Positions 30,690 to 42,167 of a stretch of 64,000 nt of DNA are shown in pieces. This stretch comes from Crenobacter luteus (GTDB lineage Bacteria; Pseudomonadota; Gammaproteobacteria; Burkholderiales; Chromobacteriaceae). How positions within the stretch are numbered: the stretch's first letter is position 1; the number at the start of each line of letters is the position of its first letter. The translations under genes were made by a program, and so were the position numbers. The notes below the pieces were generated by a model. The model was not told the origin of the DNA and ran no database searches. It was given only the letters and a program-made list of their open reading frames with translations. The stretch spans positions 234,973 to 298,972 of the forward strand of contig NZ_SLXG01000001.1 of the NCBI RefSeq assembly GCF_004345725.1, in the 5' to 3' direction.

Positions 30690-31679
30690 ATGAAACCGAT
30701 GTTGCTGGCCGCGCTGGTCGCGGCGATTTCCGGCTCCGCCTTCGCCGAGGAGGTGGTCGTCTACAGCTCGCGCGGCGAGCAGTTGATCAAGCCGATTCTC
30801 GACGCGTACAAGAAGGAGACCGGCGTCGACGTGAAGCTGGTGTCCGACAAGGAAGGCCCGCTGATGGAGCGCCTGCGCGCCGAGGGCAGCAACACCCCGG
30901 CCGACATCCTGATGACGGTCGACGCCGGCAACCTGTGGCAGGCGTCGAACATGGGCCTGCTGAAGGCGGTCAATTCGCCGACGCTCTCGGCCAACATCCC
31001 GGCCCACCTGCGCGACCCGAAAAACCAGTGGTTCGGTCTGTCGGTGCGCGCGCGCACCATCTTCTACAACACGCAGAAGGTGAAGCCGGCCCAGCTGTCG
31101 AGCTACGAGGACCTGGCCGATCCGAAGTGGAAGGGCCGACTGTGCCTGCGCACCTCGAAGAAGGTGTACAACCAGTCGCTGGTCGCGATGTTCCTCGCCG
31201 AGCACGGCCCGGTGAAGACCGAGCGCATCGTCAAGGGCTGGATGGACAACCTGGCGACCGACGTGTTCTCCGACGACACCAAGATGCTCGAGGCGATCGG
31301 CGCCGGCCAGTGCGACGTCGGCATCGCCAATACCTACTATTACGGCCGCCTGATGAAGAAGAGCCCGAACCTGCCGATCGGCATCTTCTGGGCCAACCAG
31401 GACGGCAAGGGCGTGCATGTGAACATCTCGGGCGCCGGCGTGACCCGCTACGCGAAGAACGAGAAGGGCGCGATCAAGCTGCTCGAATGGCTGTCGTCGC
31501 CGAAGGCGCAGAGCCTGTACGCCGACGTCGACATGGAATTCCCGGCCAACCCGAAGGTGAAGCCGGCCGCCGAAGTCGCCGCCTGGGGGCCGTTCAAGTC
31601 CTCGCTGATCAACGTCGCCAACGCCGGCACCCGCCAGGCGCAGGCCGTGATGCTGATGGACCGCGTCGGCTACAAGTGA
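30690..31679 (+). CDS. fbpA: Periplasmic ferric-iron-binding protein
   Basis: FbpA (329 residues) binds Fe3+ in the periplasm and hands it to the FbpBC transporter. The signal peptide ends SAFAEE (about residue 20). The family N-terminus [16 protein letters not shown] and the paired tyrosines in [11 protein letters not shown] (iron ligands in this family) are present. It is preceded by a Fur-like box and followed by a hairpin and then fbpB and fbpC, so it heads an iron-uptake operon. One 10-mer copy at 30986 reads SAN. Confidence 0.92.
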   Translation: MKPMLLAALVAAISGSAFAEEVVVYSSRGEQLIKPILDAYKKETGVDVKLVSDKEGPLMERLRAEGSNTPADILMTVDAGNLWQASNMGLLKAVNSPTLSANIPAHLRDPKNQWFGLSVRARTIFYNTQKVKPAQLSSYEDLADPKWKGRLCLRTSKKVYNQSLVAMFLAEHGPVKTERIVKGWMDNLATDVFSDDTKMLEAIGAGQCDVGIANTYYYGRLMKKSPNLPIGIFWANQDGKGVHVNISGAGVTRYAKNEKGAIKLLEWLSSPKAQSLYADVDMEFPANPKVKPAAEVAAWGPFKSSLINVANAGTRQAQAVMLMDRVGYK

Positions 31680-31701
31680 TCGTCGCCGGACGGGTCTGAC
31701 G

Positions 31702-31724
31702 GGGCGGGAGAGATCCCGCCCTTT
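31702..31724 (+). terminator. Partial terminator between fbpA and fbpB
   Basis: GGGCGGGA pairs with TCCCGCCC around GAGA, followed by TTT. Such a hairpin after the binding-protein gene usually lowers read-through, making FbpA more abundant than the permease. Confidence 0.75.
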
Positions 31725-31844
31725 GTCTTTTGCGGCGCGGCCGGGCCGCGCGCCTGCAATGCGATTGCCAATCGGTCTTGTTTGCAGCGCTGCCCGCTTG
31801 GGCGGATAATTTCTTCCTTTACCAATTCTTCCCGGAAGTGCTTC

Positions 31845-33464
31845 ATGCAGAGCTCGGTTCTGCGCTGGCGGGCGGTGGCGGCCCTGATCAGTCTCGCCAC
31901 CGTGATCCCGCTCGCGGTGATCCTCGCCTCGATCGGCTCGCCCGACGCGGCGATCTGGTCCCACCTGCTCGAATACCAGTTGCCCGGCCTGCTGACGAAC
32001 ACGCTGTGGCTGGTGCTCGGTGTCGGCGCTGGCGTCTTCGTCGTCGGCGTGCCGCTGGCGTGGCTGGTGTCGGTGTACGACTTTCCCGGCCGGCGCTTCT
32101 TCGCTTGGGCGCTGATGCTGCCCTTGGCGGTGCCGGCCTACGTGATGGCGTTCTCACAGCTGGGCCTGTTCGAGTTCACCGGCCCGATCCAGACCTGGCT
32201 GCGCGATACCTGGGGCGACTCGAGCTGGGTGCCGAGCATCCGCTCGACCGGCGGCGTGGTCGCGGTGCTCACGCTGGCCTTCTACCCCTACGTGTACCTG
32301 TTGGCGCGCAACGCCTTCTCGACCATGGGTCGGCGTGCGCTCGAGGTCGGCCAGTCGCTCGGCCTGTCGCGCTCGCAGGGTTTCTGGCGGGTGGCGCTGC
32401 CGATGGCGCGGCCGTGGATCATCGGCGGGGTCACGCTGGCGCTGATGGAGACGCTGGCCGACTTCGGCGCGGTCGCCATCCTCAACTACGACACCTTTAC
32501 CAACGCGATCTACAAGGCGTGGTTCTCGTTCTTCTCGCTCGACACCGCCAAGCAGCTCGCGTCCTTGCTGGTGACGCTGGTCTTCGTGCTGGTGTGGCTC
32601 GAGCAGCGCGCGCGCGGCCGCCGTGCCTACGGCCAGACCGGCCGCGCCGCGCCGCTGCCGCGGCTGCCGCGGCTGCCGCTGAGCGGCGCGCGCGCCGCCG
32701 GCGCGAGCCTGCTGGCCTTTGCGGTGTTCGCGCTCGCCTTCGTGCTGCCGGTCGGCCAACTGGTGTGGTGGGCGTTCAGCGTCTGGGCCGAGGAGCTGAA
32801 CGCCGAGCTCGCCGCCTACGTCGGCCGTTCGCTGCTGTTGTCGCTGATGGCGGCGGCGCTGGTCGCCGTCGTCGCGCTGGCGCTGTCGTACGCGGCGCGG
32901 CGCGACAAGAGGCCGGCGACGCGCCTGATCGCCAGGCTCGCGACGCTCGGCTACGCGGTGCCCGGCACGGTGCTCGCGGTCGGCGTGTTCGTGCCCGTCG
33001 CCTGGTTCGACAACTGGCTGATCGCCCGCTTCGGCGCCGCGTTGCCCGAGGGCACCACCGCCGTCCTCAAGGGCACGCTGGTCGTCATGCTGCTCGCCTA
33101 CACGGCGCGCTTCCTCGCCGTCGGCCATTCGGCGCTCGATGCGGCGATGCACCGCATCACGCCGAGCCAGGAAGAGGCGGCGCGCATGCTCGGCTACTCG
33201 GGCTGGCGGCTCGCCGCGCGCCTGCACCTGCCGCTGCTGACCGGCGGCATGCTGACCGCGATGCTGATGGTGTTCGTCGACGTGATGAAGGAAATGCCGA
33301 TCACGCTGATGACGCGGCCGTTCGACTGGGACACGCTGGCGGTGCGCATCTTCAACCTGACCGCCGAGGGCCAGTGGGACCGCGCCGCCTTGCCCTCGAT
33401 CGCCATCGTGCTCGCCGGCCTGCTGCCGGTGATCCTGCTGTCCAGACAGAAAGAACCTGCATGA
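31845..33464 (+). CDS. fbpB: Ferric-iron ABC transporter permease (fused two-domain)
   Basis: FbpB (539 residues) is a permease with two six-helix halves in one chain, as usual for iron(III) importers. Each half carries an EAA-type loop (ARNAFSTMGRRALEVGQSLGLS and SALDAAMHRITPSQEEAARMLG) that contacts the ATPase. ATG at 31845 (MQSSVLRWRAV) removes a non-conserved 21-residue extension. It overlaps fbpC as ATGA. Confidence 0.92.
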   Translation: MQSSVLRWRAVAALISLATVIPLAVILASIGSPDAAIWSHLLEYQLPGLLTNTLWLVLGVGAGVFVVGVPLAWLVSVYDFPGRRFFAWALMLPLAVPAYVMAFSQLGLFEFTGPIQTWLRDTWGDSSWVPSIRSTGGVVAVLTLAFYPYVYLLARNAFSTMGRRALEVGQSLGLSRSQGFWRVALPMARPWIIGGVTLALMETLADFGAVAILNYDTFTNAIYKAWFSFFSLDTAKQLASLLVTLVFVLVWLEQRARGRRAYGQTGRAAPLPRLPRLPLSGARAAGASLLAFAVFALAFVLPVGQLVWWAFSVWAEELNAELAAYVGRSLLLSLMAAALVAVVALALSYAARRDKRPATRLIARLATLGYAVPGTVLAVGVFVPVAWFDNWLIARFGAALPEGTTAVLKGTLVVMLLAYTARFLAVGHSALDAAMHRITPSQEEAARMLGYSGWRLAARLHLPLLTGGMLTAMLMVFVDVMKEMPITLMTRPFDWDTLAVRIFNLTAEGQWDRAALPSIAIVLAGLLPVILLSRQKEPA

Positions 33465-34510
33465 GCGCCTTGCTTGAATTCGATCAGGTGTCGCAGTCCT
33501 ACGGCGACACCCGCGTCGTCGACGCGATGAGCTTCCAACTGGCCGACGGCGAGATCGGCTGCCTGCTCGGCAGCTCGGGCTGCGGCAAGACTACCGTGCT
33601 GCGCTGTATCGCCGGCTTCGAGCCGGTCGAAAGCGGCGAGGTCCGCCTGGCCGGCGAAGTGCTCAGCCGCGCCGGCTACGCGCGCGCCGCGCACGAGCGC
33701 CGCATCGGCATGGTGTTCCAGGACTACGCGCTGTTTCCGCATTTGAGCGTCTCGGCCAACGTCGGCTTCGGCCTGCGCAAGCTTGCGCGCGCCGAGCGCG
33801 AGCGCCGCGTCGCCGAACTGCTGGAACTGGTCGGCCTCGCGACGTATGGCGACGCCTACCCGCACGAACTCTCGGGCGGCCAGCAGCAGCGCGTGTCGCT
33901 GGCGCGCGCGCTGGCGCCGCGCCCGCGGCTTATCCTGCTCGACGAACCGTTCTCCAGCCTCGACGTCGATCTTCGCGAGCGGCTGTCGCGCGAGGTGCGC
34001 GACATCCTCAAGCGCGAGGGCATGACCGCCATCCTCGTCACCCACGACCAGCACGAAGCCTTCGCGATGGCCGACAAGGTCGGCGTGATGCAGGGCGGGC
34101 GGCTGTTGCAGTGGGCGACGCCGTACGCGCTCTACCACCAGCCGGCGACGCGCTTCGTCGCCGACTTCATCGGTCAGGGCGTGTTCGTGCCGGCGACGAT
34201 CATGGCGCCCAATTGCGTGAAGCTGGAGATCGGCGAATTCTGCGGCCTGACGCCGAACGGCTTCACCGTCGGCGAGACGGTCGACGTGCTGCTGCGCCCC
34301 GACGACGTGCAGCACGACGACGCCAGCCCCTTGACCGCGCGCGTCGAGAGCAAGGTGTTCCGCGGCTCGGCCTTCCACTACACGCTGACGCTGCCGTCGG
34401 GCCAGCGCGTGCTGGCCGAGGTGCCGAGCCACCACAACCACGCGATCGGCGAGCCGATCGGCATCCGCCTCGAGATGGACCACCTGATCGCCTTCCACCG
34501 CGGCGCCTGA
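33461..34510 (+). CDS. fbpC: Ferric-iron ABC transporter ATP-binding protein
   Basis: FbpC (349 residues) powers Fe3+ import. Walker A GSSGCGKT, signature LSGGQQQR, Walker B LILLDEPFSSLD and the switch VTHDQHEA are present, followed by a C-terminal TOBE domain (about 240-345). Translation is coupled to fbpB by an ATGA overlap. One in-gene 10-mer lies at 33751 (SAN); an inverted pair forms the terminator after the gene. Confidence 0.95.
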   Translation: MSALLEFDQVSQSYGDTRVVDAMSFQLADGEIGCLLGSSGCGKTTVLRCIAGFEPVESGEVRLAGEVLSRAGYARAAHERRIGMVFQDYALFPHLSVSANVGFGLRKLARAERERRVAELLELVGLATYGDAYPHELSGGQQQRVSLARALAPRPRLILLDEPFSSLDVDLRERLSREVRDILKREGMTAILVTHDQHEAFAMADKVGVMQGGRLLQWATPYALYHQPATRFVADFIGQGVFVPATIMAPNCVKLEIGEFCGLTPNGFTVGETVDVLLRPDDVQHDDASPLTARVESKVFRGSAFHYTLTLPSGQRVLAEVPSHHNHAIGEPIGIRLEMDHLIAFHRGA

Positions 34511-34530
34511 TCCGTTCGCCGGCGCAGAAA

Positions 34531-34567
34531 AAAGGCTCGGCCAACCCTGAAGGTTGGCCGAGTCTTT
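34531..34567. terminator. Bidirectional terminator made of an inverted pair of the 10-mer
   Basis: A 16-base arm containing CTCGGCCAAC (34536-34545) pairs with an arm containing GTTGGCCGAG (34553-34562) around a five-base loop. An A-tract on the left and TCTTT on the right let it serve both fbpC (plus) and pbpG (minus). Confidence 0.85.
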
Positions 34568-34660
34568 GTCGCGTTCGGCGGGGCCGCGCACGCGGCTCAA
34601 AGCGCTTGGCCGAGCGACGGGGCCCGGCCGGGGCGGAGGAGGGTGGCGCAGGCGGACGGC

Positions 34661-35536
34661 TCAGCCGGCGGCCAGCCAGTGGCCCGGCTGCGATTCGAGC
34701 CAGTGGCGGATGGCCTTGGCGTCGTTGATCCGCGCGGCCGGGTTGCCGGCGGCCAGCAGCACGATCACCAGCGGTTGCGCGCCGACGGTCGCGTGCATCA
34801 CCAGGCAGCGGCCGGCCTCCTGGATGTAGCCGGTCTTTTGCAGGCCGATGTCCCACTCGCCCTCGCGCACCAGCGCGTTGCTGTTCTTGTACTGCAGCAG
34901 GCGGTTGGCGCCGCTGTAGACGGCGTGGTGCTGCGCGGTGCTGTACTGGCGGATCAGCGGGTAGCCGTTGGCGGCCTTGACCATCAGCGCGAGGTCGGCG
35001 GCGGTCGCGCTGTTGCGCACGTTCAGGCCGGTGGCGTCGTAGAACACCGTGTCGCGCATGCCGAGCGCGCGCGCCTTGCGGTTCATGCGCGCGACGAAGG
35101 CGTCGGTGCCGCCCGGGTAGCTGCGCGCCAGCGCCGCGGCGGCGCGGTTCTCCGACGACATCAGCGCCAGCAGCAAGAGCTCGCGGCGCGTCAGCGTGGT
35201 GCCGATCGCCAGCCGCGAGTGGGTATTCTTCAGCCGGTCGATCTCGGCGTCGGAAATCGTCACCGCCTCGTTCAGGTCGAGGTCGGCGTCGAGCACCACC
35301 ATCGCCGTCATCAGCTTGGTGATCGACGCGATCGGCAGCCGCTGGTGGGCGTTCTTTTCGTAGAGGGGCTCGCCGGTCTGGCTGTTCATCACCAGTACCG
35401 AGTGCGAGCTCAACAGCGGGGCCTGGCTCGCCATCTGCGTCGCGACCTTCACGCCGTGGACTTCGGTGAGGGCGGGCGCGGCAAAAGCGGTGGCCACGGC
35501 GGCGGACAACAGCCAGCCGGCAAAAAACTTGAGCAT
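34661..35536 (-). CDS. pbpG: D-alanyl-D-alanine endopeptidase (PBP7-like)
   Basis: A 291-residue periplasmic penicillin-binding protein that cleaves peptidoglycan cross-links. Signal peptide about 1-19 (ATAFAAPA). The serine-hydrolase motifs are SITK, SEN (in LMSSENRAA) and KTG (in GLQKTGYIQ). The length matches PBP7/8 rather than the larger DacA/DacC carboxypeptidases. It is a single minus-strand gene between fbpC and uvrB. Confidence 0.92.
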   Translation of the reverse strand: MLKFFAGWLLSAAVATAFAAPALTEVHGVKVATQMASQAPLLSSHSVLVMNSQTGEPLYEKNAHQRLPIASITKLMTAMVVLDADLDLNEAVTISDAEIDRLKNTHSRLAIGTTLTRRELLLLALMSSENRAAAALARSYPGGTDAFVARMNRKARALGMRDTVFYDATGLNVRNSATAADLALMVKAANGYPLIRQYSTAQHHAVYSGANRLLQYKNSNALVREGEWDIGLQKTGYIQEAGRCLVMHATVGAQPLVIVLLAAGNPAARINDAKAIRHWLESQPGHWLAAG

Positions 35537-35706
35537 TGCGTATTTCTCCTGCGTGCAGCGATCGATCGCCCAGCATTTTACTCAAAGGATAGACCGCGGC
35601 GGCGAGGTTTTTACCTGTCGTTACCTGGCCGTCGGAGCGGGCTTTCCGTGCAGTACAATAAGGGTCGGGCCGCCGCCGGCGCCGCCCCTTTTCGCAAGGC
35701 ATCGCC

Positions 35707-37719
<2,013 letters not shown>

Positions 37720-37799
37720 GGCGCGGCCGCCCTGGCACGCTCCGCCGCATCCTGCGCGCGCTGATCCCCGGCTGCTCGGCGCCGCGGACGAGGCGCCAG

Positions 37800-37844
37800 A
37801 CGGGCTCGGCCAACCCCACAAGGTTGGCCGAGCCCGTTTTTTTT
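37800..37844 (+). terminator. uvrB terminator formed by an inverted pair of the 10-mer
   Basis: A perfect 16-base stem contains CTCGGCCAAC (37805-37814) and GTTGGCCGAG (37823-37832), has a six-base loop and is followed by eight Ts. It parallels Neisseria, where inverted uptake sequences double as terminators. Confidence 0.95.
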
Positions 37845-37859
37845 CGGGTCGGGGCAGGG

Positions 37860-38177
37860 CTAGGCGCTGCTGATCTTGAGCCCGATCAGCCCGGCGACCA
37901 GCAGGCTCAGGCTCAGCACGCGGCCGGGGTTGACCGGCTCGCCGAGCCAAACGATGCCGAGCAGCACGGTGCCGACCGCGCCGATGCCGGTCCAGACCGC
38001 GTAGGCGGTGCCGGCGGGCAGGCTGCGCATCGCCAGCGCGAGCAGGTAGAAGCTCGCCGCCATCGTCGCCAGCGTGAACGCGGTCGGAACGGGTTTGGAA
38101 AATCCTTCGGATTGCTTCAGGCCGATCGCCCACGCGACTTCGAGCGCGCCGGCGATCACGAGATAGAACCAGGCCAT
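37860..38177 (-). CDS. gdx: SMR-family guanidinium exporter
   Basis: A 105-residue, four-helix small multidrug resistance protein of the SugE/Gdx subgroup, which exports guanidinium in exchange for protons. The membrane-embedded Glu (ALEVAWAIGLK, about Glu13) and the subgroup-typical GTAYAVWTGIGAVGT and LGEPVNP are present. Start ATG at 38177 (MAWFYLVIAGAL). Two ACGG-loop hairpins upstream form a guanidine-II riboswitch, which supports the guanidinium function over general drug export. Confidence 0.92.
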   Translation of the reverse strand: MAWFYLVIAGALEVAWAIGLKQSEGFSKPVPTAFTLATMAASFYLLALAMRSLPAGTAYAVWTGIGAVGTVLLGIVWLGEPVNPGRVLSLSLLVAGLIGLKISSA

Positions 38178-38199
38178 CGGACGGTCCTGTAACAAGAGT

Positions 38200-38245
38200 C
38201 GGGGCCGTCCCCGGGGTGGAGGGCGCACGCGGGGCCGTCCCCGCG
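38200..38245 (-). promoter_or_regulatory. Guanidine-II (mini-ykkC) riboswitch of gdx
   Basis: On the minus strand, two G/C hairpins each carry the diagnostic four-base loop ACGG: stem CGCGGGG/CCCCGCG (38228-38245) and stem CGGGG/CCCCG (38200-38213), 14 bases apart. The pair lies 22 bases upstream of the gdx start, the normal position for translation control by guanidine. Confidence 0.88.
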
Positions 38246-38267
38246 CACGATGCGTGCCGGCCCGATT

Positions 38268-38942
38268 CTAATGCGGTTCCGGCCGCGGCGCGACCAGTTC
38301 CGGCCCGTCGTTGCGCACGTTGCCGACCGCCGCCGACACCCGCCAGGTGCGCAGCCGCGCGGCCGGGTACGGCGCGAGCAGCGCGAAGAGGAAGGGCGGC
38401 GGCGCGTCGGGCGCGAGCCAGTCGCGGTAGTGTTCCGGCGGGACGATGCAGGCGAGCCGCGCGTGGATCGGCAGCAAGGCCGGGTCGGCCGGCCCGACGA
38501 GGATGCTGCAGCTGTCGACCGTCTCGCCGCTGTCCGGGTCGCGCCAGCGTTCCCACAGCCCGGCGAAGGCCAGGCCGTCGCCGCCGGCGTCGGCGATGAA
38601 CCACGGCTGCTTGCGCCGACCGGCGCCGAGGTCCTGCCATTCGTAGAAGCCGCCGGCCGGGATCAGGCAGCGCCGATGGCGGAAGGCGGCGCGGAAGGCC
38701 GGCTTCTCGGCCACCGTCTCGACGCGCGCGTTGAAGGTGCTGTAGCCGATCTTGCGCTCCCTGGCCCAGAACGGGATCAGCCCCCAGTGCGCGTCGGCGA
38801 GCGCGTAGCCGTCACCGCCGGCGCGGACGATGGGCACGGTCTGGCCGGGCGCGACGTTGTAGCGCGGCGGCAGGTCGAGGCCGAGTCCGAGCCGGCGCTC
38901 GAGGCCGGCGAAGGGCGGGAAGATCGCGTAGCGTCCGCACAT
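38268..38942 (-). CDS. SRAP-domain abasic-site processing protein (YedK/HMCES-like)
   Basis: A 224-residue protein that shields abasic sites in single-stranded DNA by a covalent link through Cys2. The N-terminus MCGRYAIF places the catalytic Cys right after the initiator, the strongest argument for the start at 38942. NVAPGQ, WGLIPFWA, the FNARVETV segment and the HARLACIVPP segment contain the other conserved active-site residues. It is divergent from the phosphatase gene. Confidence 0.92.
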   Translation of the reverse strand: MCGRYAIFPPFAGLERRLGLGLDLPPRYNVAPGQTVPIVRAGGDGYALADAHWGLIPFWARERKIGYSTFNARVETVAEKPAFRAAFRHRRCLIPAGGFYEWQDLGAGRRKQPWFIADAGGDGLAFAGLWERWRDPDSGETVDSCSILVGPADPALLPIHARLACIVPPEHYRDWLAPDAPPPFLFALLAPYPAARLRTWRVSAAVGNVRNDGPELVAPRPEPH

Positions 38943-39128
38943 GGTCGTCGTCCAAACGGCGCGAGACGGGCCCGCGCGGGAAAATGTCCGATCGCTTCCA
39001 TTATCCGACCGGCTACGGCGCTTTGCGCGGCCGATATCCCGTCTTGTCTTTTCCGGCGTGCGGCTCCTAGAATCCGCGCTCCGCGGCCCGTTTTCAGGCG
39101 GGCGCCAAGCACTGTTTCGGGAGACGGT

Positions 39129-39587
39129 ATGCACATCCTGTTCGTCTGCATGGGCAATATCTGCCGCTCGCCGACCGCCGAGGGCGTGATGCGCGCGCGG
39201 CTCGAGGCTGCCGGGCTCGACGGCTGGCGGGTCGATTCGGCCGGCACCCACGGCTACCACGTCGGCGAGGCGCCGGACCCGCGCACCTGCGCCGCGGCGG
39301 CGCGGCGCGGCTACGCGCTCGACGGCTTGCGTGCGCGCCGGGTCGAGGCCGACGACTTCGAGCGCTTCGATCTGATCCTCGCCGCCGACCGGCGCAACCT
39401 CGCCGAGCTGACGGCGCGCTGCCCGGCCGAACACCGCCACAAGCTCGCGCTGCTGCTCGACGTGCTCGACGGCGGCGTCGACGAGGTGCCCGACCCCTAC
39501 TACGGCGGCGCGCAGGGCTTCGACACCGTGCTCGACCTGGTCGAGGCGGCCTGCGACGGCTGGCTGGCGCGTCTGCGACAAGGTTGA
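39129..39587 (+). CDS. Low-molecular-weight protein-tyrosine phosphatase
   Basis: A 152-residue cytoplasmic phosphatase with the P-loop CMGNICRS (Cys7 to Arg13) and the general-acid loop DPYYGG near residue 122. Such enzymes dephosphorylate tyrosine kinases of exopolysaccharide systems, but no kinase or polysaccharide gene is nearby, so the substrate is open. The arsenate reductase relative is less likely because the DPYYGG loop is of the phosphatase type. Confidence 0.88.
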   Translation: MHILFVCMGNICRSPTAEGVMRARLEAAGLDGWRVDSAGTHGYHVGEAPDPRTCAAAARRGYALDGLRARRVEADDFERFDLILAADRRNLAELTARCPAEHRHKLALLLDVLDGGVDEVPDPYYGGAQGFDTVLDLVEAACDGWLARLRQG

Positions 39588-39698
39588 AGCGGACGGGCCC
39601 GGCCGCGCCCGTGGCCGGCGGCAGGGAATGACGATAGTATTTCTTGACTATGCCCGCCTTCCGCGGGTCGACAATCTTGAGCGTGCGAAAGAGGGAAG

Positions 39699-40391
39699 AT
39701 GGGACAGTTCCAGATCGGCGACGGCAAGGGCCCGCTCGCAGTGGCGCCCTGCCTGAGCGCCGACGTGATCCTGCCGCGCCAGCCGGGACGGCTGGCGATC
39801 GGCCGACAGCCCTTGATCGTGATCGGCGCATCGACCGGCGGCACCGAGGCGCTGCGCGTGCTGCTGACCGCGCTGCCCGAGCGCATGCCGGCCATCCTGA
39901 TCGCGCAGCACATGCCGGAAATGTTCACCAAGACCTTCGCCGCGCGGCTCGACTCGCTGTGCAAGCTCCGGGTCAAGGAGGCCGAGGATGGCGAGCGGGT
40001 GATGGCTGACACCGTCTACATCGCGCCCGGTCATTCGCATCTGGTCGTCAAGCCGTGCCACAGCGTCGGCTACGCGGTGTCGCTGAGCCAGGGCTCGCCG
40101 GTCAACCGGCACCGGCCGTCGGTCGACGTGCTGTTCCGCTCGGCCGCCAACGTCGCCGGCCGCAACGCGCTCGGTGTGATCCTGACCGGCATGGGGCGCG
40201 ACGGCGCGCAGGGCCTGTTGGAGCTCAAGGAGGCCGGCGCGTACAATCTCGCGCAGGACGAGGCCAGCTGCGTGGTGTTCGGTATGCCCAAGGAGGCGAT
40301 CGCGCTGAACGCCGCCCACGAGGTGCTGCCGATCGGCGCGATCGCCGGCAAGCTCGTCGCGCTCGCCGCGCAGCGCGCCGCCCATTCTTGA
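39699..40391 (+). CDS. Stand-alone CheB-type methylesterase domain
   Basis: A 230-residue protein made only of the CheB catalytic domain, which removes methyl or amide groups from chemoreceptors. The triad is Ser45 (GASTGG), His71 (AQHM) and Asp168 (GMGRDG). The N-terminal receiver that normally controls CheB is missing; the first 35 residues hold no domain. It lies 18 bases upstream of flrC, so both are probably cotranscribed. It could be a constitutively active methylesterase or be controlled by another partner; no CheR is in the window. Confidence 0.85.
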   Translation: MGQFQIGDGKGPLAVAPCLSADVILPRQPGRLAIGRQPLIVIGASTGGTEALRVLLTALPERMPAILIAQHMPEMFTKTFAARLDSLCKLRVKEAEDGERVMADTVYIAPGHSHLVVKPCHSVGYAVSLSQGSPVNRHRPSVDVLFRSAANVAGRNALGVILTGMGRDGAQGLLELKEAGAYNLAQDEASCVVFGMPKEAIALNAAHEVLPIGAIAGKLVALAAQRAAHS

Positions 40392-40409
40392 GAAGACGAA
40401 GACCGCCGC

Positions 40410-41774
<1,365 letters not shown>

Positions 41775-41791
41775 GGCAAGATGGAGTGACT

Positions 41792-42112
41792 ATGTCCCTG
41801 CAAGGCATCGACCACATGTTGGCCGAGCTGCGCGCGAGCCAGGCCATGGCGGCCGGCAAGTCGGGCGCGGCGACGGCCGAAACACCGCAGGTCGAGTTCG
41901 GCGACGTGCTCAAGGCGACGCTCGACCAGGTCAACGCCGCGCAGGCGGCGTCGCAGGACCTGCAAAAGCGCTTCGAGCTCGGCGAGGAAGGGGTCAACCT
42001 GCAGGACGTGATGGTTTCGCTGCAAAAGGCGAGCCTCAGCTTCCAGACCATGGTGCAGGCCCGCAACAAGCTGGTGACCGCCTACCAGGAAATCATGAAT
42101 ACCCAGGTCTGA
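41792..42112 (+). CDS. fliE: Flagellar hook-basal body protein FliE
   Basis: FliE (106 residues) joins the MS ring to the rod at the base of the flagellum. The conserved C-terminal helix SLSFQTMVQARNKLVTAYQEIMNTQV is present. ATG at 41792 has GGAG upstream. It opens the long fliE-R gene block 17 bases after flrC. One 10-mer copy at 41818 reads LAE. Confidence 0.93.
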   Translation: MSLQGIDHMLAELRASQAMAAGKSGAATAETPQVEFGDVLKATLDQVNAAQAASQDLQKRFELGEEGVNLQDVMVSLQKASLSFQTMVQARNKLVTAYQEIMNTQV

Positions 42113-42167
42113 CGCTGCGGGTCGCTTCCGGCCGGCGGCGGCGGATCGCTAACGCGCGAACCCCTGT

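Noticed and set aside
35580..35706. LexA (SOS) box upstream of uvrB
   Set aside because: No CTGT-N8-ACAG-like palindrome could be found in the gap.
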